Shown here: positions 1 through 8,032 of the stretch, in pieces
Numbering within the stretch: the first letter of the stretch is position 1
Layout: every line of letters starts with the position of its first letter
From: Intestinimonas massiliensis (ex Afouda et al. 2020)
GTDB taxonomy: Bacteria > Bacillota > Clostridia > Oscillospirales > Oscillospiraceae
NCBI RefSeq assembly: GCF_900626285.1
Contig: NZ_LR131147.1
Span: forward strand, 749,426 to 813,425
DNA: 64,000 nt
Reading direction: 5' to 3'
The notes under the pieces: model-generated
The model's input: only the letters and a program-made list of their open reading frames with translations
The model's database searches: none
What the model was told of the DNA's origin: nothing
Made by a program: the position numbers and the translations under genes

Positions 1-130
1 GGAGCATGGCTGATTTCCCAGCTCTATACTGTCTGGCTGACCGCCATTTTTTGAAATGCACAGCGGTTTAATTTGGTGCACCCTTTTCCTTTGCTCGTTT
101 CCTTTGAAAGTTTTACTTGACTTTTGTTAG

Positions 131-232
131 CAGGTCTTTCATTTTGAGCTGGATCAGCCATTCCTGCCTCAGTACGAGCAGAACAACCGCAGCTTGCTGA
201 ACGAGCTTCGCAAATTGGCTCCTTCAGAGTGA
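131..232 (+). other. possible coding fragment without a normal start
   Basis: Thirty-three open codons follow a TAG and end in TGA at 230-232, two bases before the next gene. The composition (charged and polar residues such as EQNNRSLLNELRKL) looks like real protein, but no ATG, GTG or TTG is available in frame. It is probably the tail of a decayed or frameshifted gene. Weak call. Confidence 0.25.
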
Positions 233-233
233 G

Positions 234-431
234 GTGGCACCCGTGATTTATGTGCTGGAGCATCTCTCTTCACAGAACGGCAACGGTCAACCATGCCATC
301 AATGGATGCAATATGCCGTCTGCGGCAAGCATGAAATTTTGCAAAAGATCTGCCGAAACCAGCGTCACCCGGAAGAATGGCGTGTGACACCACTGGCCGT
401 AAGCACAGCAGAGGAAAGGAGCGTTGCATGA
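234..431 (+). CDS. small hypothetical protein (65 aa)
   Basis: A GTG-started 65-residue protein whose stop overlaps the ATG of the next gene by four bases (ATGA), the usual sign of translational coupling. It has two cysteines and a basic, histidine-rich middle, and no domain I recognise. The coupling is the main argument that it is real. It is the first clear member of the plus-strand run of small accessory genes reaching 7.6 kb. Confidence 0.5.
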   Translation: MAPVIYVLEHLSSQNGNGQPCHQWMQYAVCGKHEILQKICRNQRHPEEWRVTPLAVSTAEERSVA

Positions 432-871
432 GTACCAATCAATATCAGGAGATGCGTAACCGCCAACAGGCGGAAATCAACGCATTCCCTATGTTCTTTG
501 CGTTCAACAAACAACAGTTTGCCGAAGGGATGCGCACACTGGGCCTCTCTCTTTCGGACACCTGCCAGATGTGCAGTATTTTCGGTGGCGGCTACTGCCG
601 CAAAAGCGATGCTGCCAAGCTGGATAAAATGCTCGCCCGACATCGCAAAGAACTGGAAGATGCCATTTCCTCGGATAAAACGGGGAAAGGCTTTATATTC
701 GATATGTTCCTCCAGGAATTGGAGAATCACGAGTATAGTTACACCGGCGATGTGCAGGAAGCATTGGATGCTTTGGGTATTACGCCCCAGTATATGGAGG
801 CTATGCCGCAGTTGATGACAGGCCTCTCTCTGGCCTGCAATAAAGCTATGCAGCACGACTGTTTTGGCTGA
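428..871 (+). CDS. hypothetical accessory protein (147 aa)
   Basis: Starts at ATG 428 after an AGGAAAGG ribosome site and overlaps the upstream stop. A central cysteine group (CQMCSIFGGGYC) could bind metal. It is followed by a charged helical stretch and a C-terminal region containing an ALDALGITPQYMEAM segment. No signal peptide or membrane segment is seen, so a cytoplasmic protein is expected. Comparable small proteins occur in clostridial integrative elements and plasmids, but I cannot name the family or give a function. Confidence 0.7.
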   Translation: MSTNQYQEMRNRQQAEINAFPMFFAFNKQQFAEGMRTLGLSLSDTCQMCSIFGGGYCRKSDAAKLDKMLARHRKELEDAISSDKTGKGFIFDMFLQELENHEYSYTGDVQEALDALGITPQYMEAMPQLMTGLSLACNKAMQHDCFG

Positions 872-981
872 TTTTCAGTATCTACTATGGATGGTCTATG
901 ACCTTATCAGAGGTCTCAATCAGTAACCACCGCAGCTTTTGTACCGTCGGTGGTTCATTCATTGACAGGAGGTGCCAACCT

Positions 982-1587
982 TTGAATTTTTACGAAACGA
1001 TATACGGTCGCCGCTTTTTTGAGGCCCAGCTGCCCAATCTTATCAAGGCGATGGAACGAATTGCTGACGGACTTGCGCATCTTGAGGCGGGTTCGCCGCA
1101 GAGTGCAGCTCCTACATCCAATTTTCTGCACGGCCTCTACTACGGTGACTATGAGCCGAGCGTGTTCAAAACGCAGAGCAGTGAGCAGAAAAAAATGGAC
1201 AAGTCGGTTTCCGCTGCCGAAGCAGCCCTGCGAAACATCCTGCAGAAATCCCCGTCAGCCATAAAAGCGTTCGAGGCCTATCAGATCGCTGTTGGTGAGC
1301 AATACGGTGCCGTTACTGAACAAGCGTTTGAATCCGGTTTTCAGACTGCCTTTCAGATGCTATTGGCTGGTCTTCCGCTGCCTGAAGGCACGCATGATGA
1401 CGAGTTTCCTCTCACTCTGCAGGAACTCAGAAAAATGAACGGCCAACGAGTGTTCTGTCTCGAAACAAATGAGGAAGTCCAGGTCGTGGCCTACAAAAAG
1501 GGATTTATCCGAGTAACCAATGACAAAGAGAACCTCCCTATCCATGGCTTGACTTTATATCGTCGTCGGCCAAGCTGGTGTGAATAG
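982..1587 (+). CDS. hypothetical accessory protein (201 aa, TTG start)
   Basis: The frame is open from 898, but the only good ribosome site (AGGAGGT, 967-973) lies eight bases before a TTG at 982, giving a protein that begins MNFYETIYGRRFFEAQLPNL. The N-terminal half is helical. The C-terminal 60 residues contain short beta-rich segments (GQRVFCLETNEEVQVVAYKK) that could form a small barrel. A short inverted repeat, AACCACCG (925-932) with CGGTGGTT (948-955), sits just upstream of the ribosome site and might affect translation. Function unknown. Confidence 0.65.
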   Translation: MNFYETIYGRRFFEAQLPNLIKAMERIADGLAHLEAGSPQSAAPTSNFLHGLYYGDYEPSVFKTQSSEQKKMDKSVSAAEAALRNILQKSPSAIKAFEAYQIAVGEQYGAVTEQAFESGFQTAFQMLLAGLPLPEGTHDDEFPLTLQELRKMNGQRVFCLETNEEVQVVAYKKGFIRVTNDKENLPIHGLTLYRRRPSWCE

Positions 1588-1617
1588 AACCAATGCCTCA
1601 ATCAAGGAGAATACGGC

Positions 1618-1926
1618 ATGAATATTTGCGAAGATAAAATCAAAGTGTTTCTTGAGCGGCTTTTCCCCCTTCAGGAATCGGAACAACAGATTCTCTGCCC
1701 AAGGTGCGGCCACAATGAGTTATATACCGGCAATTACTTTTTTCTGAACCCGCTGAGCCGATACGCTCATGTTTATATCTGTGAAAAGTGCTGGATGGAT
1801 GAAGCGTTGCGGGAAATAGACCGCCAACCAATTCCTCTCAGGATATGGAGTGCGGCACTTCCCCTGGTTTTAAGCGGAGAGTTACCGTCATCTATGAATC
1901 CAACAGCTGAGGAACCACATCCATGA
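1618..1926 (+). CDS. zinc-ribbon protein, paralogue of the gene at 6898
   Basis: A 102-residue protein with two CxxC knuckles (CPRCG and CEKC) forming a probable four-cysteine zinc ribbon. Between and after them runs the pattern NPLSRYAHVYICEKCWMDEA, then a PIPLRIW segment. The protein at 6898-7584 shares the same layout (NALSRYVDVQICEACGMDEA, PLPLEEW), so the two are paralogues within one operon. The start follows AAGGAG. The stop overlaps the next ATG. A role in nucleic-acid or protein binding is likely from the fold, but no specific function is known to me. Confidence 0.7.
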   Translation: MNICEDKIKVFLERLFPLQESEQQILCPRCGHNELYTGNYFFLNPLSRYAHVYICEKCWMDEALREIDRQPIPLRIWSAALPLVLSGELPSSMNPTAEEPHP

Positions 1927-2585
1927 AGTATGAGAACTATAGACTGCCCGGTGGGAAAACCCTCTCTGAAGCTACATTCGAGGATATCCGCTGGCAATAT
2001 GGAGTGTTCCGCTGTAACAGCACCGGTGCTGGCCGAGATAAAAAATATACTCCTTGGCGGGCTGTCAAAACCAAATTAGGTGAGATCGAAGAATGTGACT
2101 GGTGCAAGCTGGTGGAGGCTGTCATCGAGCGGGAAAATGAGGTTCCGCTGCTGAATGCGCTTATCCAATGGTGCAATGAGCACAACTATGTCTCAGCATC
2201 TGTGTCTGAAATGCGGAAGGAGGCGCTCCAGCTTCATGCTTCCCGGATCTTCGACAATCCTCAATGGATCGGTTTTATCCCCTTTAACGCAAAATATCGG
2301 CCAGAAATACTGAACACTGCCGACATCGTTTTTGTTCGCATGGCGTGCTGCCCCGAAGCCGGCACAGTCACCCAAGAACAAATTGACCGCGCTTGCAGCG
2401 GCCAGATTTCTTGCCCACACTGTGGGCGTTGGAACAGCTTCACGATTTTGGAGCGAGGATCTGTCCCTGGTACTTATCCTTTCGATTCAGAGCACACCAG
2501 CGTGGAGCACATGGAGCATATGACAAAGAAGGAGGCTGACACAAATGATGCAGATTCCCCTTGGGAAGAAGATGACGAACTTTAA
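1923..2585 (+). CDS. hypothetical protein with C-terminal CxxC knuckle (220 aa)
   Basis: Begins with a four-base overlap with the previous gene. The N-terminal region has an EECDWCKLVEAVIERE segment. Near residue 160 a CPHCG knuckle is followed by an aromatic strand (RWNSFTILERG), which resembles half of a zinc ribbon. The C-terminus is very acidic. Its ending overlaps a short downstream gene (2545-2724). No signal peptide or membrane segment is present. The family is not recognised. Confidence 0.65.
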   Translation: MKYENYRLPGGKTLSEATFEDIRWQYGVFRCNSTGAGRDKKYTPWRAVKTKLGEIEECDWCKLVEAVIERENEVPLLNALIQWCNEHNYVSASVSEMRKEALQLHASRIFDNPQWIGFIPFNAKYRPEILNTADIVFVRMACCPEAGTVTQEQIDRACSGQISCPHCGRWNSFTILERGSVPGTYPFDSEHTSVEHMEHMTKKEADTNDADSPWEEDDEL

Positions 2586-2724
2586 GTGTAAACCGCCTGA
2601 GAATCGGCTGAACCTAACCGGCAGGGGTTCCGTCAAGCAGTCCTCTAAAATGCAGGCGTACCGCGCCTATGGTGCCGCCCATTTTTATGTTCAGGAACGG
2701 TGCCGCCACTTCCGGCGTGGATAG
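2545..2724 (+). CDS. short basic protein (59 aa) overlapping the upstream gene
   Basis: A 59-residue basic protein read in a different frame over the last 41 bases of the preceding gene. It has an excellent ribosome site (AAGGAGG, 2529-2535) nine bases before its ATG, which the upstream gene does not need. The middle (GRGSVKQSSKMQAYRAYGAA) and the arginine- and histidine-rich tail look like genuine protein. A hairpin AGGGGCA/TGCCCCT (2738-2757) follows the stop. Function unknown; nucleic-acid binding is possible from the charge. Confidence 0.5.
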   Translation: MMQIPLGKKMTNFKCKPPENRLNLTGRGSVKQSSKMQAYRAYGAAHFYVQERCRHFRRG

Positions 2725-2786
2725 CCAAAATCAATCCAGGGGCAAGGATATGCCCCTACCCTCTAAAGAAGGAGGTATGACCTACG

Positions 2787-3656
2787 ATCTACCAAAATGA
2801 AAACGAAGAACTCTGGCACGAAGGCATCTGCTTCAAAATCGGTGCACGGGTCTTTGCCAACGATCAGAGCGAATACGAAGGACTCTTTGGAACCATCTTC
2901 GAGATCCGCACCGGAACCGACAAAGAAACTGAAAACGACACGCCGGATATTTACTGCAGGTTTGACCTGCCTGTTCTCTCCGCTGACCGCAAAGCTCTGG
3001 AACGGACTTTTTCTGAACTCTACCATGAGCCAAAGAGTGTGGAGGATCTGGGACTTGATTTTGTTATCATGTCACCGGAAATGTTGATTCCTTTGCCGGC
3101 TCCGAAACAGGATTATCCCCAAGCAACACTTTATATTGTAGCTTCCCACTGGGCCAGCGACGGAGAATATGGCTCTTATGAGATCCCATTCACCAGTCTG
3201 ATCGATGCCCAGAGGCAGTTCCATGATGATCTCCGGGAGGAACAGGACGGCGGCAGCATTGATAGTTGGCGCCAAAAGAGTCAGTTTGTGGAGGAAGAGA
3301 CGCAAAATAGCTATGAATGCTATCTGGACGGTGAGTATTGTGAAAACCACTTTTCCATTGAGCTGAAAAGTTTTTCGTTGCCGATGGCCCCCTGCTTTAT
3401 GGAAGATGTGGCTGGTCTCTGGCAGGGAAAAAATATGCAAGAGGACTTCAGAGAGCAGGTTGAAGACTGGGAGGAATTTCAGGAGCTTACTGTATCCCAG
3501 CGTGAAAGATTGCTGGCCTCTCCGGATTTTCCCCGGCGCCTTCTTGCACAGTTAAGAAGCAGTTCTGCTTATCAGGAGGCCTATTGGGAAGCGGTGTCTG
3601 AAGTAGCGGCGGCGCTTTTGACGGAAATTAGCCGACAGCCTGATACTGATAAATGA
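2787..3656 (+). CDS. hypothetical accessory protein with an irregular 5' end
   Basis: The coding frame is open from 2781 to 3656 and reads convincingly from IYQNENEELWHEGICFKIG onward, about 289 residues. It has no ATG, GTG or TTG at its beginning. A strong ribosome site (AAGGAGGT, 2769-2776) is followed at one base by ATG 2777, whose frame stops after seven codons. In the coding frame the first codons after the site are CCT ACG ATC TAC. Either translation starts at a near-cognate codon (ACG 2784 or ATC 2787, which have better spacing), or a four-base CTAC duplication has shifted the original start (ATGAC plus GATCTAC would read M-T-I-Y). GTG 3039 and ATG 3069 are fallback starts with no clear ribosome site. 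The coordinate given assumes ATC. Confidence 0.55.
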   Translation: MYQNENEELWHEGICFKIGARVFANDQSEYEGLFGTIFEIRTGTDKETENDTPDIYCRFDLPVLSADRKALERTFSELYHEPKSVEDLGLDFVIMSPEMLIPLPAPKQDYPQATLYIVASHWASDGEYGSYEIPFTSLIDAQRQFHDDLREEQDGGSIDSWRQKSQFVEEETQNSYECYLDGEYCENHFSIELKSFSLPMAPCFMEDVAGLWQGKNMQEDFREQVEDWEEFQELTVSQRERLLASPDFPRRLLAQLRSSSAYQEAYWEAVSEVAAALLTEISRQPDTDK

Positions 3657-3674
3657 ATGGAGGGATATGTTTTT

Positions 3675-4232
3675 ATGGACGAAATGGAAAAGGCTCTTCG
3701 TGAAGAATTGGAAAAGCATCTGGACACACTCCGCCGCAATCTGGAGGTCGTGCCTATGGATGTGCTGAAAACCAAGTATAAGAAACCCTATCAGGAGTTG
3801 AAGGAAAGCATCTGCAAAGCCGCTACGGCGTACACCCGCCATGTGTCTCTCGGGGGTATTCGCATCAAACAAAAGTATGGCGATGAGGCAACGAGCTATG
3901 CCAACGAAGCGGTAAAAGACTCCCAATGTCTGAAGCGGATTTCCGAGGCTGCTTTTGAGCGGCAGGACATGAATGAGATCGCTGCTTTGGCGAAACAGCT
4001 GAGAGAGGAAATTCTTCAGGTCCTCCATGTTTTTTACCTGCAGCATATGTGCATTTATGTGTCCAAAGAATGCATGAGCGACCATCATCTGGCGCCGGAG
4101 GTCTATAACGACGCTACCGCACAGGTTTGGCGAAACGGAGAATGGCAGACTATGGAGGATACTTCCTGCGGTGCGTTGCTTCCCGTTGAGGTCATCTATG
4201 AGGTTCCTGGCCCTGTCGAGGCAGCCGCATGA
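3675..4232 (+). CDS. hypothetical helical protein (185 aa)
   Basis: An ATG at 3657 is in frame, but the ribosome site GGAGGG (3660-3665) lies downstream of it, so the start is put at ATG 3675 (MDEMEKALREELEKHLDTLR). The N-terminal half is predicted to be strongly helical, possibly coiled coil. The C-terminal part has a short beta-rich tail (EVYNDATAQVWRNGEWQTME). It overlaps the next gene by four bases. Function unknown. Confidence 0.65.
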   Translation: MDEMEKALREELEKHLDTLRRNLEVVPMDVLKTKYKKPYQELKESICKAATAYTRHVSLGGIRIKQKYGDEATSYANEAVKDSQCLKRISEAAFERQDMNEIAALAKQLREEILQVLHVFYLQHMCIYVSKECMSDHHLAPEVYNDATAQVWRNGEWQTMEDTSCGALLPVEVIYEVPGPVEAAA

Positions 4233-4747
4233 CAAAAAAGCAGAAATATCTGAACAGCGAGGCCCATGGCTATCTGTTGGAATCGGACGCCTGTGCTCTT
4301 CTGATCAAAGAATTGGAGCGAGTTTGCACCAAGTTTCAGCGCCGCATAGACAAGGAAAATGCCGCACGGCAGGCTGATTTCGATGCCGCTATGGAGTACC
4401 ACAGTGAAAATGAGATCCAGGATGCTTACGGCTGGGAGTTGATCACCGAAGCACAGTACCATGCGTATATGGCCCTGTTCCACCGCGGCCGACAGGCTCT
4501 TGAGGAACACGCCCCCACCGTATCTGAGCTGGCATTGTCCATCGCAAGGCGGGTCATCTATGATTTGGAGTCCGATCAGCGTGAGTTTGCCTTCTCTGCT
4601 CTCACACCAGAACAGCAGACTGCCGAACTGCTGCGCGCAGAGAAAGCTCGCAAAGAGTGGAAAGAACATATTGCCCGGTTGAAAGAGCAGCAGGGGCAAA
4701 TCGTCAAATGGGAAGACAAAGACGGCACATCAATGTTGACTCTTTGA
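4229..4747 (+). CDS. hypothetical helical protein (172 aa)
   Basis: Coupled to the previous gene by an ATGA overlap. Almost wholly charged helix, with a C-terminal stretch (LLRAEKARKEWKEHIARLKE) suggestive of coiled coil. No cysteines arranged for metal binding, and no membrane segment. It is the last gene before an inverted repeat at 4794-4827 that may end or attenuate this part of the operon. Family not recognised. Confidence 0.65.
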   Translation: MTKKQKYLNSEAHGYLLESDACALLIKELERVCTKFQRRIDKENAARQADFDAAMEYHSENEIQDAYGWELITEAQYHAYMALFHRGRQALEEHAPTVSELALSIARRVIYDLESDQREFAFSALTPEQQTAELLRAEKARKEWKEHIARLKEQQGQIVKWEDKDGTSMLTL

Positions 4748-4793
4748 CTATGAGAAAAAGACCCTTCTGGTTCATTCAGAGTAAGTGTCAAAA

Positions 4794-4827
4794 GCCCGGC
4801 AGATTGTTTTCTTGCAATCTGCTGGGC
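4794..4827 (+). terminator. inverted repeat between accessory genes (terminator or attenuator)
   Basis: GCCCGGCAGATTG and CAATCTGCTGGGC form a 13-bp stem with one G-U pair, flanked by AAAA before and ACTTTT after, so it could act in either direction. It lies between the 4229 gene and the 4850 gene. Confidence 0.5.
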
Positions 4828-4849
4828 ACTTTTATGGAGGGACAGTTTT

Positions 4850-5977
4850 ATGATCATATACCATGATACATCTTATGTGAAACCATCCAACGCAAAGTGG
4901 ATCGCCAAAGGATATGCAATGGAGGACATCTATTCTCTGCGCCTGCAGTTCTTATATACGGAAGCGCAGCAGGAAGAAAACAGAATGGCTCATGCGGCCG
5001 GAATCAGGGATACCGTTCAGCTCCGGCAGGCCGCCGAACACAGAAACGCGGTTATGGCTCCGATCATGGCTGCCATTGCTCATAATTTCATTTGCTACGG
5101 CTACACAGAAGAGGAGCCGGCCCCCTACCTCAGCGATGGTTGGGAAGTCTATTTCTGGTGCAACGATTTCAGCAATACTGCACACGGCTGTGGGCTCTCT
5201 GGCAGAGATTATTCTTATTTTACGCTGACCTTCAATGAACGGCAGACAGTTTCTCAGCGCAGGGTGCTTTGTGAGCGGCTGCTGGAATTTCTGGATACGG
5301 AATTTAAAAGCCATCCGAACCTGCATGTGGCGGTACAGTATTCCACCTGGTATGACACCAAAAAAATTGAAAGAGACGCCCGAAAGATGCAGTATCTTCT
5401 GGATGGGCGGCGCCATATCTACGGTGGGAAGGAGGGGCGATTTTTCCTTGAAAGCGGCGAATTACTCTTCCGCCCCAAATATGCAAAACGAACTGTATAT
5501 CGGGTAGACCGGGCAGACATTCTCACAATCTGCTGGGAATTGGGGCTAATGGCTGATAGTTGTAGCGAAGATAATCATCCCACATCTGCGGAAACCGACT
5601 CTGCCACCACACTTCTCCCCTATGAGAAGTATGGCTCTACCCACCAGATCCAGCTCGCAGTTACCTCCTATGTCGGCGGCAATCTTGCAATTCAAATGGT
5701 GGCCTGGGAGGACGGCTATCCCGAGCCGTGGGCATCTCTGACTGTCAATTTGGACGGCAAGCGTCAGAAAGACTGTGCATTCATTGACACCAACGGGGAC
5801 CCCGACTTTCCTGTTTGGATCATCCGCAACGGGCTGGCAGTCCCTACTGGCATCCTACAGCGCAGCGGGTTCTGCGAGTACCCGGAATACCGTTTCCGAG
5901 CAGATCGGCTGCAAGAGCTTGATCCGGATGGGTACGCCTCTTACCTTGCTTCACAGCAAAGCGGGAAAAGCGCATAA
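4850..5977 (+). CDS. two-part hypothetical protein with C-terminal DUF4313-like domain (375 aa)
   Basis: The start follows GGAGGG. Residues 1 to about 240 form a domain I do not recognise. From about 265 on, the protein matches the pattern of the small domain I associate with DUF4313 (GNLAIQMVAWEDG, LTVNLDGKRQKDCAFIDTNG, then WIIRNGLAVPTG and LDPDGYASY). The same pattern forms the N-terminal half of the next gene at 6092, so this domain was duplicated and fused to different partners in adjacent genes. Function is unknown. The DUF4313 name is from memory of the pattern. Confidence 0.65.
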   Translation: MIIYHDTSYVKPSNAKWIAKGYAMEDIYSLRLQFLYTEAQQEENRMAHAAGIRDTVQLRQAAEHRNAVMAPIMAAIAHNFICYGYTEEEPAPYLSDGWEVYFWCNDFSNTAHGCGLSGRDYSYFTLTFNERQTVSQRRVLCERLLEFLDTEFKSHPNLHVAVQYSTWYDTKKIERDARKMQYLLDGRRHIYGGKEGRFFLESGELLFRPKYAKRTVYRVDRADILTICWELGLMADSCSEDNHPTSAETDSATTLLPYEKYGSTHQIQLAVTSYVGGNLAIQMVAWEDGYPEPWASLTVNLDGKRQKDCAFIDTNGDPDFPVWIIRNGLAVPTGILQRSGFCEYPEYRFRADRLQELDPDGYASYLASQQSGKSA

Positions 5978-6042
5978 ACAACAATGACGACGAGGCTGCT
6001 CTCCCCTATCCTGCACTCTGGAGTCAGTCTTACAACACAACG

Positions 6043-6077
6043 ACCGGTGGGTTGCTTTTTGCAGCCCACCGGTTTTG
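6043..6077 (+). terminator. intrinsic terminator
   Basis: ACCGGTGGGTTGC pairs with GCAGCCCACCGGT around a TTTTT loop and is followed by TTTGCTT. It lies between the two DUF4313-like genes and just before the ribosome site of the second, so it may regulate read-through. Confidence 0.65.
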
Positions 6078-6091
6078 CTTGGAGGAAAGCA

Positions 6092-6895
6092 ATGCAGCCA
6101 ATACCATTCAAAATGAAAGGAACAGACTATGTCATAACCATTAAAGTTGCCACCTACCCGGAAGGCAACCTCGCTATCAAACTTTATCAAGAGAATTTCG
6201 GGCAGTTGATATTCTGGGACACTCTCACCACAAATCTGGGTGGTCTGCGGCCGAAGGACTGTGGTTTTGTCAACACAAAGACCACTGGCAAACGGTTTTA
6301 TGCATGGATTAAGCGCAACGGACTAGGAGAACCAACAGGCCAAATTCGCTCTGAAAACGGAGTGGATAATGTGGAATATCTCTTTAATAGCAAGAAGCTT
6401 AAAAAGCTTGATCCAGACGGCTATACCTACTATTCCAGGCGATTGAAAGGAGAACTTGGCCGTCAATATGAACGCTTGTATTTGGCACTTCGCCGGCTCG
6501 CAAATCATGTTCCTCACTTCCACTACACGGATTACAGCGGATGGCGAAAACTCCAAGGCTCTGATGATACGCTCCCATTATGGATTGAGGCCGAAGATCC
6601 GGCTCACTGTTTGCGGTATATTTTTGAGCAGCGCGGAATTATGCTGCGGACCACAATCATTAACTGCGAGGCCCAAACTGTGCAACACTATATTCACCGC
6701 CGCAAAGAAGATATGGCCACCAACCTGCTTTCGTTTTATCAAGGGGAACTTCCTGTATACGCGCCTTGGTCAGAAGATCGGCGGCGCCAGAGTGACACAA
6801 GACATGAAAATCCTCTTATCCAGACTTTCAAAGAAACCGCAGAAATCCGCCAGCAGGCAGGAAAGAAAAAGAAATCTCAAAAAAGGAGGACTTGA
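6092..6895 (+). CDS. hypothetical protein with N-terminal DUF4313-like domain (267 aa)
   Basis: The frame is open from 5984, but the start is placed at ATG 6092 because GGAGG lies six bases before it and the upstream frame runs through a terminator. Residues 10 to about 115 repeat the domain seen at the end of the preceding gene (GNLAIKLYQENFG, then KDCGFVNTK, WIKRNGLGEPTG, LDPDGYTYYS). The remaining 150 residues are a different, basic domain ending in a lysine-rich tail, which suggests contact with nucleic acid. Family function unknown. Confidence 0.65.
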   Translation: MQPIPFKMKGTDYVITIKVATYPEGNLAIKLYQENFGQLIFWDTLTTNLGGLRPKDCGFVNTKTTGKRFYAWIKRNGLGEPTGQIRSENGVDNVEYLFNSKKLKKLDPDGYTYYSRRLKGELGRQYERLYLALRRLANHVPHFHYTDYSGWRKLQGSDDTLPLWIEAEDPAHCLRYIFEQRGIMLRTTIINCEAQTVQHYIHRRKEDMATNLLSFYQGELPVYAPWSEDRRRQSDTRHENPLIQTFKETAEIRQQAGKKKKSQKRRT

Positions 6896-6897
6896 CA

Positions 6898-7584
6898 ATG
6901 AAACTGCTGCTCTACCCCAAGGGGCTGTTGGAAGCAGCCTGGCGCAAAGACAAGAAACTTTATGCGGACGGTGACGCCGCAGATCCGCCCAAATGTCTGC
7001 GGTGTGGCGCCCCGTTGGCTCCGCATTTGATGGTAAACGCCCTTAGCCGCTATGTGGATGTCCAGATCTGTGAGGCCTGCGGGATGGACGAAGCTCTCCG
7101 AGATGCAGCGCATATTCCCTTGCCTCTTGAAGAATGGGACGCGATTAAGCAGGGTCGGCTGTTGAGGCTGAAAAAAAGTCGTGACTGCTATCTGAAGACC
7201 ACCTGCGGCTTTGATCAAGTGTTCCAGCACACCTATACTCCCCCCATGCAGGCCACCAAGCGACCTGTCAGCGAAGTGGCTTACTCCCGCTCCGATTATG
7301 ACGGGTGCCGGTGGTGGACGACCTGGCATGATGAGCGTGGGCAAAAACCGGCTCCAGAGCTGGCAAAAGAAATTGACGAGTTTCAGAGTGCCCTGTTCAA
7401 ACTGCCGGCCTTCAAGACGCTGGAAACCATGCGGCGGTTCTGCCGCTATGCACAGCCTACCAACGAGGCAACGGAATTCAACCTTTATTCCGAGACCGAT
7501 CATCTGTATATCTGGGTTCGTTTGATCACCCGGTTTCGGGCCTACAATGTCTATGTTCACTATTATGATAAGAACTACCAGTAA
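6898..7584 (+). CDS. zinc-ribbon protein, longer paralogue of the 1618 gene (228 aa)
   Basis: ATG 6898 lies seven bases after AAGGAGG; an earlier in-frame TTG has no suitable spacing. Residues 20-75 hold the zinc ribbon shared with the 1618 gene (CLRCGAPL, then NALSRYVDVQICEACGMDEA). The following 150 residues, absent from the shorter paralogue, form a separate aromatic-rich domain. The stop is followed by a strong inverted repeat, so this is the last gene of the plus-strand run. Function unknown. Confidence 0.7.
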   Translation: MKLLLYPKGLLEAAWRKDKKLYADGDAADPPKCLRCGAPLAPHLMVNALSRYVDVQICEACGMDEALRDAAHIPLPLEEWDAIKQGRLLRLKKSRDCYLKTTCGFDQVFQHTYTPPMQATKRPVSEVAYSRSDYDGCRWWTTWHDERGQKPAPELAKEIDEFQSALFKLPAFKTLETMRRFCRYAQPTNEATEFNLYSETDHLYIWVRLITRFRAYNVYVHYYDKNYQ

Positions 7585-7592
7585 AGTGTGAA

Positions 7593-7622
7593 ATGGGGCG
7601 CAGATTTATGTCTGCGCCCCAT
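7593..7622 (+). terminator. terminator-like hairpin closing the first gene block
   Basis: ATGGGGCGCAGA and TCTGCGCCCCAT form a perfect 12-bp stem with a six-base loop, eight bases after the stop of the last accessory gene. The following T-run is weak (AATCATT). Confidence 0.65.
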
Positions 7623-7767
7623 AATCATTACAAGCAGATATATCGGCCCCGCCTAACTGTAAAATGTTGTGGGGCAGGTGGATTAGTGCATTTATACTAC
7701 ATAAGCATCGGTGTACAAGGGGTACAAACGAGATGAAATAGAAATGAGGGGCGATAGAGCGGAAATG

Positions 7768-8028
7768 TCAGATTTTCCACTCTATCTGAACACGGTCGCT
7801 GGTGGCCTTGATTGTAGAAATCAAGCCATCGGCGGCTTTTCTTTTGTCGTCAAAATCTATGCTCTCCCAGTTGTCGAGATAATAGGACAGTTTCTTTATC
7901 TGCTGGGGCGATATGGTTTCGACGCTCAAATCGGCTATTGCTTTTGAAATGGTCTGACGGCGGGTGTCCAGTTCTTCGATTTTCTTGTTGGCGTACCCGC
8001 TTGTCTTGACCATTGACAACTTCGACCG
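7768..8028 (-). pseudogene. C-terminal stub of a large serine recombinase
   Basis: About 85 codons with the coiled-coil tail and closing strand typical of Tn4451/TnpX-type large serine recombinases (KKIEELDTRRQTISKAIADL, then YYLDNWESIDFDDKRKAADG, ending RVQIEWKI). The catalytic serine domain, the recombinase domain and the zinc ribbon are missing. Upstream the frame runs straight into the end of the ABC transporter operon, with a TGA within about 20 bases. This marks an old mobile-element edge at about 8030. Confidence 0.75.
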
Positions 8029-8032
8029 GATT

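Noticed and set aside
7711..7947. 78-codon plus-strand frame opposite the recombinase stub
   Set aside because: The minus strand matches a serine recombinase tail; the plus-strand frame is its shadow.
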